A stretch of DNA of 37,062 nucleotides from Alphaproteobacteria bacterium (GTDB lineage: Bacteria > Pseudomonadota > Alphaproteobacteria > UBA9655). Made by a program: the position numbers and the translations under genes. Positions within the stretch are counted from its first letter, which is position 1. Each line of letters starts with the position of its first letter. The notes beneath the pieces were generated by a model. That model saw only the letters and a program-made list of their open reading frames with translations, had not been told where the DNA came from and searched no databases. This document shows, one piece after another, positions 7,483-15,647 of this stretch. The stretch spans positions 1 to 37,062 of the forward strand of contig JAGVLE010000012.1 of NCBI GenBank assembly GCA_020049895.1. Reading direction: 5' to 3'.

Positions 7483-9093
7483 ATGCCATCCTCTTCTTCC
7501 ATGTCTTTCCAATCTTGGCTTGTTCTCATAGCGGTTGGAATTCTCGTCTTTTTAATTAATATTGATTACACGGCAGTAAACTTAACCCTTGTTCCTATTT
7601 CAGAAGAAATTAATGCTGGCCTTAATTCCCTTCAGTGGCTTTTAAGTGGATATGTTTTAGTGTGGGCGGCCTTTGTTGTGCTTGCAGGGCGGCTTGCAGA
7701 CCTTTACGGGAAAAGAAATTCTCTGATCGCAGGATTACTTGTTTTCTTGGTGGGATCTTGCCTGACAGGATACGGCCACACACTTGATATGCTAGTTGTT
7801 GGGCGTATTTTCCAAGGCGTAGGCGCTGCTTTATTCTCTGCGCCGGCTTGGGCCCTTGTTTTTGAATCTGCTCCTCCAGAGAGACAAGGGTTTCTCATGG
7901 GCATCATCATTTCGTTTGCGGGATTTGGTTTGGCCATAGGTCCCACTCTCGCAGGAGTTATTATTGAAGAGCTGAGTTGGCGTTGGATTTTCTATGTCAA
8001 CATTCCCTTAGGGTTTCTCGTTATTGCTATTCTCTTATTCTTTGCCCCAAAGGATATTATTGCCAAAAATCAGAAAAAAATTAATTTTCCGCAAGCGGGG
8101 GTGTTAGCAGGCACATTGTGCCTCAGTGTTTACGCTTTAAATCAAGTGGGGACGACAGGGTTCACTCTTTTTGGCAGTATTGTCGTTGCGTGTGCGTGGG
8201 GGGCGCTCATTAGTTCTTTTATGCAACACAAATACAAGGGGGTCGCGAATAAGAATCAAAAAGCGGGTCTTTTGACAAAGTTAGGCAGAGGGGAAGTCTT
8301 GATCCCCCTCCACCTTTTCAAAAACAAACCCTATCTTGGTGCAACGGTGGGGGTAGGGCTTATGTCGATGGTTTTCTCGATGACCCTTGTGATGATGGGA
8401 CTCTACCTTCAAAATACGCTCCACTACTCTAGTTATCAGACAGGCCTTATCTTTATCGCCATGACAATTAGTATGGGATTGTTGGGGCCTGTTGGGGGAA
8501 AGATGGTGGATTTACTTGGGACCAAACAGTTGATGGTTTTTGGAACGCTTTTAACTTTCTTTGCCCTTGGGATGATGGCCTTTTTGGGCATAGATTCCTC
8601 TCTTTTCTATGTCATTCTTTGCCTTTTTTTAGTAGGAGCAGGGCTTGGAATGTACTTTACAGCGTCTAATACAGCCATGATGCAAGTGACCCCGCCAGAG
8701 AGTCTTGGGGTGGCCTCAGGAGTTTACATGATGTGGATGATGCTGGGGAATACGGTGAGTATTGTTCTGTCAACGAGTCTGGTGGTTGTTTTTGGGAGAA
8801 TTCATTTATTAGGAAGCCTCCGGGAAATGACCTTTACGCCTCAGCAGAACCAAGATCTTGTGGATATTATTGGGAAGGTGGAGCATACAGCTGCGCAGCT
8901 TAAGGATTTTGCGCCTGAGACCATTCCTCAGCTTCTTCAACGGATTGATGAGGCTTTTGCTTTTGGCCTCTCTCTCAACATGATTTTAGGAATTTTCTTG
9001 GCCCTTGGAACGTTAGGGTTTACCTTGTGGGGGTGTGCGGAAAAAAAATCTAATCCCAGCAAGAAAAAAGGACCAGAAAATTCATCCCGTTAA
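7483..9093 (+). CDS. MFS drug-efflux transporter, DHA2 (EmrB/QacA) family, 14 TM
   Basis: The 536-residue protein has about 14 hydrophobic helices. MFS motif A is GRLADLYGKRNSL after helix 2, and the antiporter motif C is GFGLAIGPTLAG in helix 5. DHA2 proteins expel drugs or other toxic compounds in exchange for protons. The N-terminus is short and Ser-rich, then the first helix starts at about residue 10. No EmrA-type adaptor is adjacent. AAAGGGAC precedes the ATG. It ends 27 bases before a strong terminator shared with hup. Its substrate cannot be told from sequence. Confidence 0.92.
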   Translation: MPSSSSMSFQSWLVLIAVGILVFLINIDYTAVNLTLVPISEEINAGLNSLQWLLSGYVLVWAAFVVLAGRLADLYGKRNSLIAGLLVFLVGSCLTGYGHTLDMLVVGRIFQGVGAALFSAPAWALVFESAPPERQGFLMGIIISFAGFGLAIGPTLAGVIIEELSWRWIFYVNIPLGFLVIAILLFFAPKDIIAKNQKKINFPQAGVLAGTLCLSVYALNQVGTTGFTLFGSIVVACAWGALISSFMQHKYKGVANKNQKAGLLTKLGRGEVLIPLHLFKNKPYLGATVGVGLMSMVFSMTLVMMGLYLQNTLHYSSYQTGLIFIAMTISMGLLGPVGGKMVDLLGTKQLMVFGTLLTFFALGMMAFLGIDSSLFYVILCLFLVGAGLGMYFTASNTAMMQVTPPESLGVASGVYMMWMMLGNTVSIVLSTSLVVVFGRIHLLGSLREMTFTPQQNQDLVDIIGKVEHTAAQLKDFAPETIPQLLQRIDEAFAFGLSLNMILGIFLALGTLGFTLWGCAEKKSNPSKKKGPENSSR

Positions 9094-9120
9094 AAAGAGT
9101 GGCCAATGACTGGCAATAAA

Positions 9121-9145
9121 AAAGTGCGGAAAAAATCCGCACTTT
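9121..9145. terminator. Bidirectional rho-independent terminator between MFS and hup
   Basis: The perfect 10-bp stem AAAGTGCGGA / TCCGCACTTT has a 5-base A loop. It is preceded by A runs and followed by T runs, so it can work for the plus-strand MFS gene and the minus-strand hup gene. Confidence 0.92.
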
Positions 9146-9179
9146 TTTTTATGGAATAACATGAGACTTAAAAAAGAAT

Positions 9180-9452
9180 TTAAGCGATAGCTTCTTTCAA
9201 GCCTTTTCCTGCACGGAACTTAGGAAGTTTTGCCGCTTTAATTTTAATTTTCTCGCCTGTTCTTGGGTTGCGGCCTTCGCCTGCAGGGCGATTGGTCACA
9301 GTAAATGTTCCAAATCCTACAAGACGCACTTCATTATTTGCTTTTAAGCTCTTAGCAATAGATTTAATGACGGCATCAACAGCTTTTAAAGCGTCAGCTT
9401 TTGTGAGGCCTGAAATTTGAGCAACGGATGCTACTAAATCGTTTTTATTCAC
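9180..9452 (-). CDS. hup: Nucleoid-associated DNA-binding protein HU
   Basis: The 90-residue HU/IHF-family protein begins MNKNDLVASVAQISGLTKAD and has the signature VRLVGFGTFTV followed by the DNA-gripping arm NRPAGEGRNPRTGEKIKI. HU bends and compacts DNA as a homodimer or heterodimer. It lies directly downstream of lon, a neighbour pair seen in many proteobacteria, but with 147 bases between them including a hairpin, so it probably has its own promoter. Confidence 0.97.
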   Translation of the reverse strand: MNKNDLVASVAQISGLTKADALKAVDAVIKSIAKSLKANNEVRLVGFGTFTVTNRPAGEGRNPRTGEKIKIKAAKLPKFRAGKGLKEAIA

Positions 9453-9484
9453 CTGACTTAATCCTTTTGTTGTTTATAAGTTTT

Positions 9485-9499
9485 ACGTCATTCTGACGT
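9485..9499 (-). promoter_or_regulatory. Hairpin in the hup upstream region
   Basis: ACGTCA-TTC-TGACGT is a perfect 6-bp inverted repeat, 33 bases before the hup start. A weak promoter on the minus strand (TTGACG at 9541-9546, TACCCT at 9518-9523) would place it in the 5' leader. It could be an operator or an mRNA-stability hairpin. Confidence 0.35.
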
Positions 9500-9599
9500 T
9501 ACAGAATGCCTGGCAAAAGGGTAGCTGATGCCTAATAGTTCGTCAATCTTTAAAAAACAAACTCAAAAAATTATTTTTGTTTAAATTCAATAAGTTATA

Positions 9600-12020
9600 T
9601 CAATGTGTCGTTCTGTCTTCATTTTTTAAAGCAGGAATTTCTTGTTTTTTGGAGGCAAGCGCTGCAATTTCATCACTCCAAACAATTGGATGAAGCGGTG
9701 TTTTAAGAGCAATTTTAAGCGCTTCTTCCACACGTGAAACGGGAATGATCTTTAGGCTTTTTTTAACGTTAGCGGGGATTTCCGCTAAGTCTTTTTCATT
9801 ATCTTTAGGAATAATGACGGTGGTAATGCGGCCACGAAGGGCAGCGAGAAGTTTTTCCTTGAGTCCGCCTATGGGGAGAACATGGCCTCGTAGAGTAATT
9901 TCACCGGTCATAGCGACGTCTTTTCGAACGGGGACGCCTGTGAGAACAGAGACAATAGATGTACACATAGCAATACCTGCAGAAGGACCATCTTTAGGGG
10001 TCGCACCTTCGGGGACGTGAACGTGAATATCTTTTCTCTCAAAAAGGGGCGGTTCTATTCCAAATTGAGGCGCTTTAGATTTTACATAGCTTGTGGCGGC
10101 TTGCACAGATTCCTGCATAACTTCGCCTAGCTTTCCGGTGATCTGCATTTTTCCTTTACCAGGTAACATAACGGCTTCAATGGAAAGAAGTTCTCCTCCA
10201 ACTTCAGTCCAAGCAAGACCTGTTGTCACCCCAATAGCATCGTTCTTATCCATTTCGCCATGACGGAAACGAGGAATTCCTGCAAACTTGGATAGATTCT
10301 TTGGCGTAATTTCAAGAGACTTGTGTTTGGGAGAGACGATGTACCGTACTGTTTTTCGACATAAATTGGCAATTTCTCTTTCCAAATTTCGCACGCCCGC
10401 TTCAAGGGTATAAGAGCGAATAAGTTCGTTAATAGCCTTGGGACTAATGGAAAATTCTGTTTTTTTAAGGTTATGCAACTTCATTTGCTTGGGAAGGAGA
10501 TGGCGTGAGACAATTTCAGCTTTTTCATCTTCTGTATATCCAGAAAGACGAATGACTTCCATTCTATCGAGTAAAGGTCTTGGCATGTTAAGAGTATTGG
10601 CCGTTGTTACGAACAAAACATTTGAAAGGTCATAATCAACTTCAAGATAATGATCATTGAAGGCATTGTTTTGTTCAGGATCCAGCACTTCTAAAAGGGC
10701 AGACGTAGGGTCGCCACGCCAATCTGCGCCCAACTTGTCGATTTCATCCAAAAGAAACAAAGGGTTAGCTGTTTTTGCTTTCTTCATGCCTTGGATGACT
10801 TTACCTGGCATAGAGCCAATATACGTACGACGATGCCCTCGAATTTCGGCTTCGTCCCGTACGCCACCTAAGGACATACGAACAAAACTCCGTCCTGTCG
10901 CGCGGGCAATAGACTTTCCTAAGGATGTTTTTCCCACACCAGGAGGGCCAACGAGACAAAGGATAGGTCCATGAACTTTTCCTACACGATTTTGAACGGC
11001 AAGATACTCAATGATACGTTCTTTTACCTTTTCAAGGCCATAATGATCCTCATTGAGAATGTCTTCCGCTTTTTTAAGATCTTTCTTAATGCGAGTCTGC
11101 GTTTCCCAGGGAACGTCTAAAAGCCAATCCAAATAATTTCGGACAATGGTTGCTTCCGCCGACATGGGGCTCATTTGACGTAATTTTTTAAATTCACTCT
11201 GTGCTTTTTCGCGTGCAACTTTGGAAAGCTTTGTTTTCTTTATTCTATTTTCAAGTTCGGAAAATTCGTCTTTTCCGTCGTCGCTTTCACCGAGTTCTTT
11301 TTGGATTGCTTTCAGTTGTTCATTTAAATAATAGTCGCGTTGAGTTTTTTCCATCTGGTGTTTGACGCGGTTGCGAATCCGTTTTTCGGCTTGCATGACG
11401 CTGATCTCACCTTCCATGAAGGCAATAATCTTTTCAAATCGTTCGGAAATATTTATTGTCTCAAGAAGATCCTGTTTTTCAGGGATTTTAAGATTTAAAT
11501 GGCTCGTAACAATGTCCGAAAGCTTCGATGGATCCGGAATTTGTAGGATAGAAGTCGTTAAATCTCCAGGGATTTTCTTTTGCAATTTAACATATTGATC
11601 AAATTGATCAACAAGGGCGCGTGTAAGGGCTTGGACTTCCTCTACGGAGCCTATTTCTTCTTTGAGAGGGGTGGTTGTTGCAAGGAAACAGGAAGGGGTT
11701 TCCAAAAACTTTGTCACTTTTACACGTTCTTGACCTTCTAGCAGGACTTTTACCGTTCCATCGGGAAGCCGCAACAGCTGTAGAATGCGTGCAAGTGTTC
11801 CCACTTCATAAAGATCTTTGGCTGTGGGGTCATCTATTGTAGGACTTTTTTGACTCACAAGGAGAACTTGCTGTTTTGTGTCCAAAACAGTGTCTAAGGC
11901 ATGGATTGACTTGTCTCGCCCAACAAATAAAGGGATAACCATGTGTGGAAACACCACGACATCCCGTAAGGGGACCACAGGGAATTTTGTTTGATGTGGT
12001 GTTTTCTTTTCGTTTTTCAA
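9600..12020 (-). CDS. lon: ATP-dependent protease La (Lon)
   Basis: Lon is a cytosolic AAA+ serine protease that degrades misfolded and regulatory proteins. The 806-residue protein has the N-terminal substrate domain (VVPLRDVVVFPHMVIPLFVGR), the AAA+ module with Walker A GPPGVGKT (358-365) and Walker B FLLDEIDK, and the protease domain with catalytic S680 (KDGPSAG) and K723 (GGLKEK). The length is typical. The start is TTG at 12020 behind GAGGA; the first downstream ATG would remove the conserved LRDVVVFP segment. A housekeeping-type promoter lies about 40 bases upstream. Confidence 0.97.
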   Translation of the reverse strand: MKNEKKTPHQTKFPVVPLRDVVVFPHMVIPLFVGRDKSIHALDTVLDTKQQVLLVSQKSPTIDDPTAKDLYEVGTLARILQLLRLPDGTVKVLLEGQERVKVTKFLETPSCFLATTTPLKEEIGSVEEVQALTRALVDQFDQYVKLQKKIPGDLTTSILQIPDPSKLSDIVTSHLNLKIPEKQDLLETINISERFEKIIAFMEGEISVMQAEKRIRNRVKHQMEKTQRDYYLNEQLKAIQKELGESDDGKDEFSELENRIKKTKLSKVAREKAQSEFKKLRQMSPMSAEATIVRNYLDWLLDVPWETQTRIKKDLKKAEDILNEDHYGLEKVKERIIEYLAVQNRVGKVHGPILCLVGPPGVGKTSLGKSIARATGRSFVRMSLGGVRDEAEIRGHRRTYIGSMPGKVIQGMKKAKTANPLFLLDEIDKLGADWRGDPTSALLEVLDPEQNNAFNDHYLEVDYDLSNVLFVTTANTLNMPRPLLDRMEVIRLSGYTEDEKAEIVSRHLLPKQMKLHNLKKTEFSISPKAINELIRSYTLEAGVRNLEREIANLCRKTVRYIVSPKHKSLEITPKNLSKFAGIPRFRHGEMDKNDAIGVTTGLAWTEVGGELLSIEAVMLPGKGKMQITGKLGEVMQESVQAATSYVKSKAPQFGIEPPLFERKDIHVHVPEGATPKDGPSAGIAMCTSIVSVLTGVPVRKDVAMTGEITLRGHVLPIGGLKEKLLAALRGRITTVIIPKDNEKDLAEIPANVKKSLKIIPVSRVEEALKIALKTPLHPIVWSDEIAALASKKQEIPALKNEDRTTH

Positions 12021-12055
12021 GCGTTCCTCAAAAAAAATATTATCTACTTCTTAAT

Positions 12056-12084
12056 TATATAAGGTGTTTATGTTTGCTTCTCAA
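12056..12084 (-). promoter_or_regulatory. Promoter of lon
   Basis: On the minus strand TTGAGA (12084-12079), a 17-base spacer and TATATA (12061-12056) lie upstream of the TTG start. I see no clear sigma32 (CTTGAA / CCCCAT) pattern. Confidence 0.4.
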
Positions 12085-12195
12085 CAGGTCTAAAAACTTT
12101 TTTATCTAGCTTAGGTTAACATGACTTCTAAGAAAAGACTACTTCAGAGGGAGTGTATGGATAAATTAAATAGAGAACATCCTTGAAAAACCTTT

Positions 12196-12223
12196 TTGCA
12201 AGCTATAAGAAAACGTGTATAAG
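12196..12223 (+). promoter_or_regulatory. Promoter of the tRNA-Gly/tRNA-Trp pair
   Basis: TTGCAA (12196-12201), a 16-base spacer and TATAAG (12218-12223) predict a start near 12230, five bases before the mature tRNA-Gly. An overlapping alternative -35 is TTGAAA at 12183. Positions 12085-12195 hold no gene. Confidence 0.45.
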
Positions 12224-12234
12224 AACGTTTAGAT

Positions 12235-12308
<74 letters not shown>

Positions 12309-12361
12309 GTTCTAGTGGTTAGTCATGAAGAGTTAGAACCTTAAGTGTTTGTAATGACTAA
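12309..12361 (+). other. Spacer between tRNA-Gly and tRNA-Trp with interleaved stems (pseudoknot-like)
   Basis: Two perfect inverted repeats interleave: GTTCTA (12309-12314) with TAGAAC (12334-12339), and TTAGTCAT (12319-12326) with ATGACTAA (12354-12361). The order is that of an H-type pseudoknot, or of two mutually exclusive hairpins, within the tRNA precursor. Confidence 0.4.
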
Positions 12362-12385
12362 GTTTCACTTACCAGTTACCAATAT

Positions 12386-12461
12386 AGGAGTGTAGCTCAA
12401 TTGGTAGAGCACCGGTCTCCAAAACCGGGGGTTGGGGGTTCGATTCCCTCCACTCCTGCCA
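12386..12461 (+). tRNA. tRNA-Trp (anticodon CCA)
   Basis: The acceptor AGGAGTG / CACTCCT is followed by discriminator G and an encoded CCA. The anticodon stem is CCGGT / ACCGG with loop CTCCAAA, giving anticodon CCA. The T arm is GGGGGTTCGATTCCCTC. It follows tRNA-Gly by 77 bases and is probably in the same transcript. In many bacteria this tRNA lies next to secE; here secE is 8 kb away. Confidence 0.97.
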
Positions 12462-12541
12462 AGACGCTCCTTGCTTAAAAAATCCTGTCCACTTGTCAAA
12501 CTTCTCTGTATACTATCCAAAAAATAAAAGGTTAGAGAAAA

Positions 12542-13417
12542 ATGGCAGTCCAATCTTCGCACTCTACGCCACAGCAACTCGCTCAGGAATATCCCCATTC
12601 TTCTGAACAGGCTCCTCAGCACCCTTTGCCCCCTGCGTCGTCAGGAAGGCCTACGTATGCTCCTCAGGCATCTCCGCCCCTCTCTTATGCTCCTCAACAA
12701 GGAGCCAGACCTGTAAGATCTGTTATTACCATCAATAACTTATCCTTATTTTCTATTGTATTAAGTTTGATTCTTTTTGGGGCCTTTACCTTTTTAGGAG
12801 GGTTCTTGGTGGGGTTGTCTTTGGGAGGACCACAAGCGCCTTCTCCTGTAGCGGTTCCTCAACCATACACAGTCATTCTTCCCTCAGGAGTTCCCCATCC
12901 CCAATCAAATGCGATTTCTGTTTATCCAACGCAATCAGAAATCGGAACATTAGCCGGAACAACGGCGGCAGGGATTGTGTCAGCCATTACTCCTGCCAAT
13001 GTCCCTCAGTTTTTAGCTCCTTTAAAGGGGGAAGTGCAAGGCCTCGCTATTCAACATGCTGCGACTGCAGTGGAGCAAGCAGCGCAGCGTAAAGTCGCTC
13101 CTGTTTTGCAACCCACTCCTGGTTCTCCTCAATCTTTAGCTGCCCCTGTCGCCTCAAAACCAGACAACTATGCTGTTCGGCTGGGAACTTTTGCTGCAAA
13201 AGAAAATGCAAAAGACCTTCAAAACCGACTCCAAGCTTTGAACTATAAAACATATCTAAAAAAGGAAAACTCTTCCGAGGATACGCTCTACCATGTCCAT
13301 AGTGGAAAATATGAAACCTATGCGACGGCAGCGCATGCGGCGCAACAATTTACAAAGAAAAGTGTTCCGGGAACGATTGTTGTCAAATTACCTTCGGATA
13401 ATACAAGCGGATCATGA
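12542..13417 (+). CDS. SPOR-domain membrane protein heading the T6SS operon
   Basis: The 291-residue protein has a Pro/Gln/Ser-rich cytoplasmic N-terminus (1-60), one membrane helix (about 68-93, LFSIVLSLILFGAFTFLGGFL), a low-complexity Ala/Pro/Gln periplasmic linker and a C-terminal SPOR domain (about 208-285, YAVRLGTFAAKENAKDLQNR ... LYHVHSGKYETYATAAHAA). SPOR domains bind peptidoglycan strands stripped of stem peptides, often at the division site. Its stop overlaps the start of the lipoprotein gene by 4 bases (ATGA), so it is translated with the T6SS genes. I infer a cell-wall-anchoring role for the secretion complex; a general division role is the alternative. Confidence 0.85.
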   Translation: MAVQSSHSTPQQLAQEYPHSSEQAPQHPLPPASSGRPTYAPQASPPLSYAPQQGARPVRSVITINNLSLFSIVLSLILFGAFTFLGGFLVGLSLGGPQAPSPVAVPQPYTVILPSGVPHPQSNAISVYPTQSEIGTLAGTTAAGIVSAITPANVPQFLAPLKGEVQGLAIQHAATAVEQAAQRKVAPVLQPTPGSPQSLAAPVASKPDNYAVRLGTFAAKENAKDLQNRLQALNYKTYLKKENSSEDTLYHVHSGKYETYATAAHAAQQFTKKSVPGTIVVKLPSDNTSGS

Positions 13418-14214
13418 TTAGAAAAACCTTAAGATACTGTCTTGCGTGTGCGGCTCTCTGTCTTGTGTCGTGTGGACCTTTTCCTGAGCTGACAATGGAG
13501 GATGTTTCCATTTACACAGATCTTGACGCTAACCAAAATTCTGCGATTGCGACAGATCTTGTCATTGCGTATAGCGAAGACCTTGTGAAAAAATTAGGAA
13601 AAATGCCTGCGTGTACTTACTTTGCATCATCCCAGCAGTTGCTGATGGATAATCCTACACTTCTTGATATCTGGCATTGGGAATTTGTTCCCGGCCAAAG
13701 TGTTGAGCATTTTGCCCCCTATGGAGAGAAGGGAAAGGCTTATGCCGCATATGTATTTGCTAACTATCTCTCGCCGGGGAATCACCGTGTAAAGGTTTCG
13801 CCTAATGGAAATATTGCGGTTGTATTAATGAAAAATGACCTCAAGGATATCTCAACGGCAAATGCTCGCGATATCAGAGCCGGATCTACCACAAGCCAGC
13901 TTCAAGAGAGCAATAAGGATCTGCCGAAATGGCCGATAATAGGACAGATAGCAGGCGTTATTTCCTCCGATGATTCTTTGGAGGGTGGTATCAAAGCTGG
14001 ACCCGTTACATCAACAACGCTTATCGCATCTCCTTCTCCATGTACGGTTCAAACAGGTACGAAAGCGCCCATTTGTATAAAGCCTTTACCTTACCAAGGA
14101 AGTTCTGAGATTCAACGGCATCATCGCCATCATCATCATAAGGGAGGCCACAAGGCGCATACTCCTCACAGACACCATAAATCTCATCTTCATACACATC
14201 CAAAACAACGGTGA
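13414..14214 (+). CDS. Outer-membrane lipoprotein in the TssJ position of the T6SS operon, His-rich tail
   Basis: The N-terminus is a lipoprotein signal: a charged start, a hydrophobic stretch and lipobox LVSC with C20 as the lipidated residue. The following domain (about 30-150) carries LLDIWHWEFVPGQSVEHF. I do not recognise it securely; it resembles proteins annotated as T6SS lipoproteins. The last 35 residues are extremely rich in His, Lys and Arg (RHHRHHHHKGGHK and onward), which could bind metal. At 266 residues it is longer than typical TssJ (about 150-190). It overlaps the SPOR gene by 4 bases and ends 4 bases before tssK. By position it is the outer-membrane partner of TssM (inference). 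Confidence 0.65.
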   Translation: MIRKTLRYCLACAALCLVSCGPFPELTMEDVSIYTDLDANQNSAIATDLVIAYSEDLVKKLGKMPACTYFASSQQLLMDNPTLLDIWHWEFVPGQSVEHFAPYGEKGKAYAAYVFANYLSPGNHRVKVSPNGNIAVVLMKNDLKDISTANARDIRAGSTTSQLQESNKDLPKWPIIGQIAGVISSDDSLEGGIKAGPVTSTTLIASPSPCTVQTGTKAPICIKPLPYQGSSEIQRHHRHHHHKGGHKAHTPHRHHKSHLHTHPKQR

Positions 14215-14218
14215 TCAC

Positions 14219-15565
14219 ATGGCTCAATTAAATATAAATCCAATTCAGTGGCATGAAGGCATGCTTCTTATGCCGCAACATTTTCAGCAAGCAGATATGC
14301 GCACCGAAGGGCTTTTAACCTATTACATGTCACATGTGTTTTCATTTTGTTGGGGGGTTGTTCAAGTAAAAGTTGATGAACCTCTCCTAACGTCGGGGGT
14401 TTTCCGCCTGCTGGAGTTGGAAACGATTATGCCAGATGGGCTTTTGATCACAGAACTTCCTACATCAAGAACACCTTTAGAGGTGGATCTTTTCCCTTTA
14501 CGGGAAAAATTAGAGATTGAGCCTTATTTCGTTTACTTGTGTATCCCTAGAAGCAATGGAGATTGGACAGATGTAGGTGGCGACTTGCCGCGCTATGTTT
14601 CAGGAGTAAGTAATAATGTTGCGGATATCAATACGGGTGAGCAAGCCATTGAAGTTCCACGCCTTATTCCTAATCTTTCATTGCAAGTTGGGCAAGAGCC
14701 CCCTGCTCACTATGTCTCTCTTCCTCTTGCACAAGTAAGTTATAATACAAAGAGCTTTTCTTTAACTTCCTACATTCCTCCACAAATTCAAGTGGGTCTA
14801 ATGTCTGACTTGGGACAAGAATGTAATAAGCTTATTCAGGATTTGCGAGAGAAGTTGGGATATTTGCAACAAAAAGTCCAGGCTGTTTCCAATAAGAATA
14901 CAAAAGGTCTTTTTTTTGAAGAAATGGAGAGCGCTCGCTTAAAGCTTGTGTTGGGACTTATGCCATTTGAGGTCGCGCTTTCAACGGGCAAGGCCCATCC
15001 TTTTGAGATTTACAAGGTGCTTTATAACTTAGCGGCGCATGTTTCTGGGATTAAGTTTGGCGAAATTCCTCCTCGCTTTAAGGGATATAATCATGTGGAT
15101 GTTGGCGGATCCTTTGCTGAAGTTATTGAATACATTAGAAAAGTTCTTGATTCAATTCAAGAAAGCTATACTGTGGTTCCGTTTACATTGAATGAACGTG
15201 CCTTTACCCTTCAACTTCAATCATCTTGGATAGGGGATCGTTTCGTTCTGGGAGCGCAAGCTCAGCCAGGGATGACGGATGACACGCTTTTGAATTGGAT
15301 CAATAACTGCGTCATTGTTACGGATAAATATATTTCCCTTGCAAAGGATAATAGAGTTTTGGGAGCCAGTCGGCTTGTTGTCTCTGAGGTACCTTCTATG
15401 AATTTGGTGTCTTTGAGAGGAATCAAGCTCTTTGTCGTGGAAGCAGAACCACGCTATATTGACCCTACGGGGGTTTTATGTCTCTTTAATATGTCGGATA
15501 ATGATGACACACGTCCAGCAAGCATTGTGCTTTACAATGCGAAGCAAGGAGAATTGGCAGAATAG
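14219..15565 (+). CDS. tssK: Type VI secretion baseplate subunit TssK
   Basis: The 448-residue protein starts with the family signature INPIQWHEGMLLMPQHFQQAD, which identifies TssK (ImpJ/VasE). TssK trimers link the baseplate to the TssLM membrane complex in the cytoplasm. The shoulder domain is N-terminal and the membrane-complex-binding head is C-terminal; the length is normal. It is followed by the only sizeable gap in the operon (about 80 bases), which contains an RNA-switch-like palindrome pair. Confidence 0.95.
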   Translation: MAQLNINPIQWHEGMLLMPQHFQQADMRTEGLLTYYMSHVFSFCWGVVQVKVDEPLLTSGVFRLLELETIMPDGLLITELPTSRTPLEVDLFPLREKLEIEPYFVYLCIPRSNGDWTDVGGDLPRYVSGVSNNVADINTGEQAIEVPRLIPNLSLQVGQEPPAHYVSLPLAQVSYNTKSFSLTSYIPPQIQVGLMSDLGQECNKLIQDLREKLGYLQQKVQAVSNKNTKGLFFEEMESARLKLVLGLMPFEVALSTGKAHPFEIYKVLYNLAAHVSGIKFGEIPPRFKGYNHVDVGGSFAEVIEYIRKVLDSIQESYTVVPFTLNERAFTLQLQSSWIGDRFVLGAQAQPGMTDDTLLNWINNCVIVTDKYISLAKDNRVLGASRLVVSEVPSMNLVSLRGIKLFVVEAEPRYIDPTGVLCLFNMSDNDDTRPASIVLYNAKQGELAE

Positions 15566-15602
15566 CGTTAATTTATTTTTAATAAATTTTGTATAAAATT
15601 TT

Positions 15603-15628
15603 AGGATAATTAATATCCTTTAAAGGAT
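15603..15628 (+). promoter_or_regulatory. Overlapping palindromes covering a Shine-Dalgarno-like sequence before tssL
   Basis: AGGATA (15603-15608) can pair with TATCCT (15614-15619). Alternatively the 14-bp palindrome ATCCTTTAAAGGAT (15615-15628) folds on itself and hides the AAAGGA tract. The two hairpins share TATCCT and exclude each other, a layout able to control tssL translation. Confidence 0.4.
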
Positions 15629-15647
15629 TTTGAGGGCTGAACCGGTC

